A program made the translations under genes and the position numbers. This document shows, piece by piece, positions 37,563-39,739 of a stretch of 39,739 bases of DNA. Origin of the DNA: Streptomyces sp. WM6386 (GTDB lineage Bacteria > Actinomycetota > Actinomycetes > Streptomycetales > Streptomycetaceae); contig NZ_JXTE01000074.1 of assembly GCF_000972385.1 (NCBI RefSeq), forward strand, positions 1 to 39,739. Reading direction: 5' to 3'. The notes beneath the pieces are model-generated. The model was not told where the DNA came from. It made no database searches and worked only from the letters and a program-made list of their open reading frames with translations. Each line of letters opens with the position of its first letter. Position 1 is the first letter of the stretch.

Positions 37563-38120
37563 TCAGGCCTTCTCCGCCCACGCCCGCAGAGCGGCCTTGC
37601 TCGCGAAGTCCGCGACATTCTTGTCCACCGGATCGTCGGTGTACTGGTGGAAGAGCCACTTCGCCTTGATGCGGGGCTTGCCGGCGGTGACGTAATCGGC
37701 GATCCAGAGACCGTCGCCGGCGTACGAGGTCGAGTCGATGTTGAGCCAGTAGTTCCGGTTCGCGTAGAGAACGACCCTGTTGTTCGGCCGCAGCTCCTTC
37801 AGCTTGCGTATGAACCGGTCCTTCTCCGCGTTGCTCGCATGCGTCCCGTCGCCGGTCGTCTCCCAGTCCACGGCGAGGATGTCGCCGACCCGCTCCGGAG
37901 CCTTGCTCACGAAGTACTCCGCCTGGGCCGTGAGGTTGCCCGGCCACAGGAAATGGTAGAAGCCGACGACCAGACCGGCGTCGCGGGCCCGCTTCGTCTG
38001 GGCCGCGAGTCTGGGGTTCGTGTAGGTACGGCCCTCCGTCGCCTTGATGAAGACGAAGGAGAGGCCGTCCGTGTCGTACGAGGAGGACTGGTACGCGCTG
38101 ACGTCTATGCCGCGGAGCAT
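37563..38120 (-). CDS. GH25 family lysozyme-like hydrolase without a signal peptide
   Basis: A 185-residue muramidase domain that fills the whole protein. The start MLRGIDVSAYQ gives Asp6, and ILAVDWETTG gives Asp85 and Glu87, the catalytic Asp-x-Glu of the family. It has no signal peptide, no binding repeats and no transmembrane segment, so it would stay in the cytoplasm unless released by lysis or another route. The ATG at 38118-38120 follows GAGAGAG about four bases away. It is head-to-tail between sdaA (71 bases upstream) and the MOSC gene. It could be phage-derived; no other phage gene is nearby. Confidence 0.88.
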   Translation of the reverse strand: MLRGIDVSAYQSSSYDTDGLSFVFIKATEGRTYTNPRLAAQTKRARDAGLVVGFYHFLWPGNLTAQAEYFVSKAPERVGDILAVDWETTGDGTHASNAEKDRFIRKLKELRPNNRVVLYANRNYWLNIDSTSYAGDGLWIADYVTAGKPRIKAKWLFHQYTDDPVDKNVADFASKAALRAWAEKA

Positions 38121-38176
38121 GGGGCTCTCTCAAGTGTGAGTGAGGTGACGGGAGTTGTCGTATGCCCCACTGTGCT

Positions 38177-38191
38177 CGGCGGAAACCGCCG
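38177..38191 (-). terminator. Small hairpin after sdaA
   Basis: CGGCGG-AAA-CCGCCG forms a 6-bp stem immediately after the sdaA stop codon (38192-38194). It is short but sits where a terminator would, before the GH25 gene. Confidence 0.4.
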
Positions 38192-39574
38192 TCAGCACTC
38201 GATGATGTTCACGGCAAGCCCGCCCCGCGCGGTCTCCTTGTACTTCACCGACATGTCCGCCCCGGTCTCCTTCATGGTCTTGATGACCTTGTCCAGGGAC
38301 ACCTTGTGCGAGCCGTCCCCACGCATCGCCATCCGGGCCGCCGTGACCGCCTTGACCGCGGCCATGCCGTTGCGTTCGATGCAGGGGATCTGGACGAGGC
38401 CGCCGACGGGGTCGCAGGTCAGGCCGAGGTTGTGTTCCATGCCGATCTCGGCGGCGTTCTCGACCTGTTCCGGGGAGCCGCCGAGGACCTCCGCGAGCGC
38501 GCCCGCGGCCATCGAGCAGGCGGAGCCGACCTCGCCCTGGCAGCCGACCTCGGCGCCGGAGATGGAGGCGTTCTCCTTGAAGAGCATGCCGATCGCGCCC
38601 GCGGCCAGCAGGAACCGCACGACCCCGTCCTCGTCGGCGCCCGGCACGAAGTTGATGTAGTAGTGGAGGACGGCCGGGATGATGCCGGCGGCGCCGTTCG
38701 TCGGGGCCGTGACGACCCGGCCGCCCGCCGCGTTCTCCTCGTTCACCGCCATCGCGTAGAGCGTGATCCACTCCATCGCGTGCGCCAACGGATCGCCCTC
38801 CGCCCGCAGTTGGCGTGCCGTGGCGGCGGCGCGGCGCTTGACCCGCAGCCCGCCCGGCAGGATGCCCTCCCGCGACATGCCCCGCGAGACGCAGGCCTGC
38901 ATCACCCGCCAGATCTCCAGCAGCCCCGCGCGGATCTCCTCCTCGGTGCGCCAGGCACGCTCGTTCTCCAGCATCAACGCGGAGATCGACAGACCCGTCT
39001 CCCGGGTCACGCGCAGCAACTCGTCGCCGGTGCGGAAGGAGTACTTCAGGACGGTGTCGTCCAGCTTGATCCGGTCCTCGCCCGCCACGCCTTCATCAAG
39101 CACGGTCTCGTCGACGACGAAACCGCCGCCGACCGAGTAGTACGTCTTGGACAGCAGCTCGGTGCCCGCCGCGTCGTACGCCCACAGCGTCATGCCGTTC
39201 GCGTGGTACGGGAGTGCCTTACGGCGGTGCAGGACGAGGTCGTCGTCGAAGGAGAACGGGATCTCGCGCTCACCGAGCAGCTTCAGGACCCCTGTGTCCT
39301 TGATCGCCGACACCCGCTCGTCCGCCCCCTCCACGTCGACCGTGCGCGGAGACGCTCCTTCGAGTCCCAGCAGCACCGCCTTGGGGGTGCCGTGGCCATG
39401 ACCGGTCGCGCCCAGGGAGCCGTAGAGCTCCGAGCGGACCGAGGCGACGTCGGGCAGCAGGCCCTCGTTGCGCAGACGGCGGGCGAACATACGGGCCGCA
39501 CGCATCGGGCCGACCGTGTGCGAGCTCGACGGGCCGATGCCGATCGAGAACAGGTCGAAGACCGAGATGGCCAC
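38192..39574 (-). CDS. sdaA: L-serine ammonia-lyase (iron-sulfur, single-chain)
   Basis: A 460-residue enzyme that converts L-serine to pyruvate and ammonia. The N-terminal beta domain starts [20 protein letters not shown]. The alpha domain holds the [4Fe-4S] ligands: Cys in [13 protein letters not shown], Cys in GLTCDPV and Cys in QIPCIERN, and the protein ends in Cys460 (NIIEC), the tail cysteine that occupies the cluster in the resting enzyme. GTG 39572-39574 has AAGGAG five bases upstream. It follows glyA, which makes serine from glycine, so the pair links glycine use to pyruvate. An 11-bp hairpin lies between the two genes. Confidence 0.95.
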   Translation of the reverse strand: MAISVFDLFSIGIGPSSSHTVGPMRAARMFARRLRNEGLLPDVASVRSELYGSLGATGHGHGTPKAVLLGLEGASPRTVDVEGADERVSAIKDTGVLKLLGEREIPFSFDDDLVLHRRKALPYHANGMTLWAYDAAGTELLSKTYYSVGGGFVVDETVLDEGVAGEDRIKLDDTVLKYSFRTGDELLRVTRETGLSISALMLENERAWRTEEEIRAGLLEIWRVMQACVSRGMSREGILPGGLRVKRRAAATARQLRAEGDPLAHAMEWITLYAMAVNEENAAGGRVVTAPTNGAAGIIPAVLHYYINFVPGADEDGVVRFLLAAGAIGMLFKENASISGAEVGCQGEVGSACSMAAGALAEVLGGSPEQVENAAEIGMEHNLGLTCDPVGGLVQIPCIERNGMAAVKAVTAARMAMRGDGSHKVSLDKVIKTMKETGADMSVKYKETARGGLAVNIIEC

Positions 39575-39592
39575 GGGAACTCCTTGCGAAAG

Positions 39593-39624
39593 GGTGGGGG
39601 CACACGTCATCGGGTGCCCCCACC
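39593..39624 (-). terminator. Hairpin between glyA and sdaA
   Basis: A perfect 11-bp stem GGTGGGGGCAC/GTGCCCCCACC (39593-39603 with 39614-39624) lies six bases after the glyA stop and just before the sdaA Shine-Dalgarno. It may terminate glyA or act as an attenuator or processing site within one transcript. No long U-run follows. Confidence 0.65.
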
Positions 39625-39630
39625 AGGGAA

Positions 39631-39739
39631 CTACTTGTTCAGGCCGGGGTACAGCGGGTGCTTGTCGGCCAGCGTCTTGACCCGGGTCTTGAGGGCTTCG
39701 ACGTCGTAGGACGGCTTCAGCGCGGCGGCGATCACGTCG
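39631..39739 (-). CDS. glyA: Serine hydroxymethyltransferase, C-terminal 35 residues (gene runs off the right edge)
   Basis: The visible end reads [20 protein letters not shown] and closes HPLYPGLNK, matching the conserved glyA tail (FPLYPGL-like). The enzyme interconverts glycine and serine with tetrahydrofolate in the cytoplasm. The pyridoxal-phosphate lysine lies outside the window, so the call depends on the tail and on sdaA next to it. It would be the upstream gene of the leftward glyA-sdaA run. Confidence 0.8.
   Translation of the reverse strand, partial: DVIAAALKPSYDVEALKTRVKTLADKHPLYPGLNK

Noticed and set aside
1..39739. CRISPR array, insertion sequence, prophage or attachment site
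   Set aside because: I saw no regularly spaced direct repeats, transposase, integrase or tRNA in the window.

Overview
The window is about 40 kb of high-GC actinobacterial chromosome that I read as Streptomyces. Evidence: codon third positions are almost all G or C, GTG starts are frequent, exported proteins carry Streptomyces-style signals, several genes look leaderless, and there are three copies of a GC-rich intergenic repeat typical of the genus. From memory, gene order resembles the S. coelicolor core region from glgE/glgP to the glycine-cleavage genes (about SCO5443-SCO5470). This is chromosomal-core sequence with lineage-specific genes; I see no phage, plasmid, IS element, CRISPR array, tRNA or rRNA.

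Left part (1-9.9 kb): the 5' end of glgE and a whole glgP belong to alpha-glucan metabolism and flank a secreted subtilisin-family protease. A DUF1990 gene follows, then two tandem paralogous secreted thermolysin-type (M4) metalloproteases. The two M4 genes share a promoter-like block, and only the upstream one has a C-terminal P-domain.

Transport and signalling block (9.9-20.8 kb): four half-size ABC exporters form one leftward operon with ATGA overlaps, best read as two heterodimers. Divergent to it is a rightward operon: DrrA-type ATPase, ABC-2 permease, NarL-family histidine kinase and response regulator. One exporter subunit has lost its Walker A and Walker B aspartate, and has a repeat element translated in frame inside its nucleotide-binding domain.

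Middle part (20.8-31.3 kb): a Tat-exported sulfatase and glgX point left. Pointing right are two tandem lipoprotein L,D-transpeptidases, an enoyl-CoA hydratase, an anti-sigma-type ATPase, a NodB-like polysaccharide deacetylase with an altered metal-site motif, and a YVTN beta-propeller lipoprotein.

Right part (31.3-39.7 kb): a secreted Scabin/ScARP-like ADP-ribosyltransferase, a GNAT acetyltransferase, a MerR regulator, a 70-residue EF-hand protein, an AraC regulator divergent from a quinone oxidoreductase, a small NADP-binding oxidoreductase, and then a leftward run of glyA (3' end), sdaA, a GH25 lysozyme and a MOSC protein. glyA and sdaA together interconvert glycine and serine and deaminate serine.

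The strongest items for follow-up are the repeat translated inside the ABC subunit, the complementary ATP-site decay of its pair, the ADP-ribosyltransferase toxin, the non-canonical deacetylase/propeller pair, and the shared promoter of the two metalloproteases.
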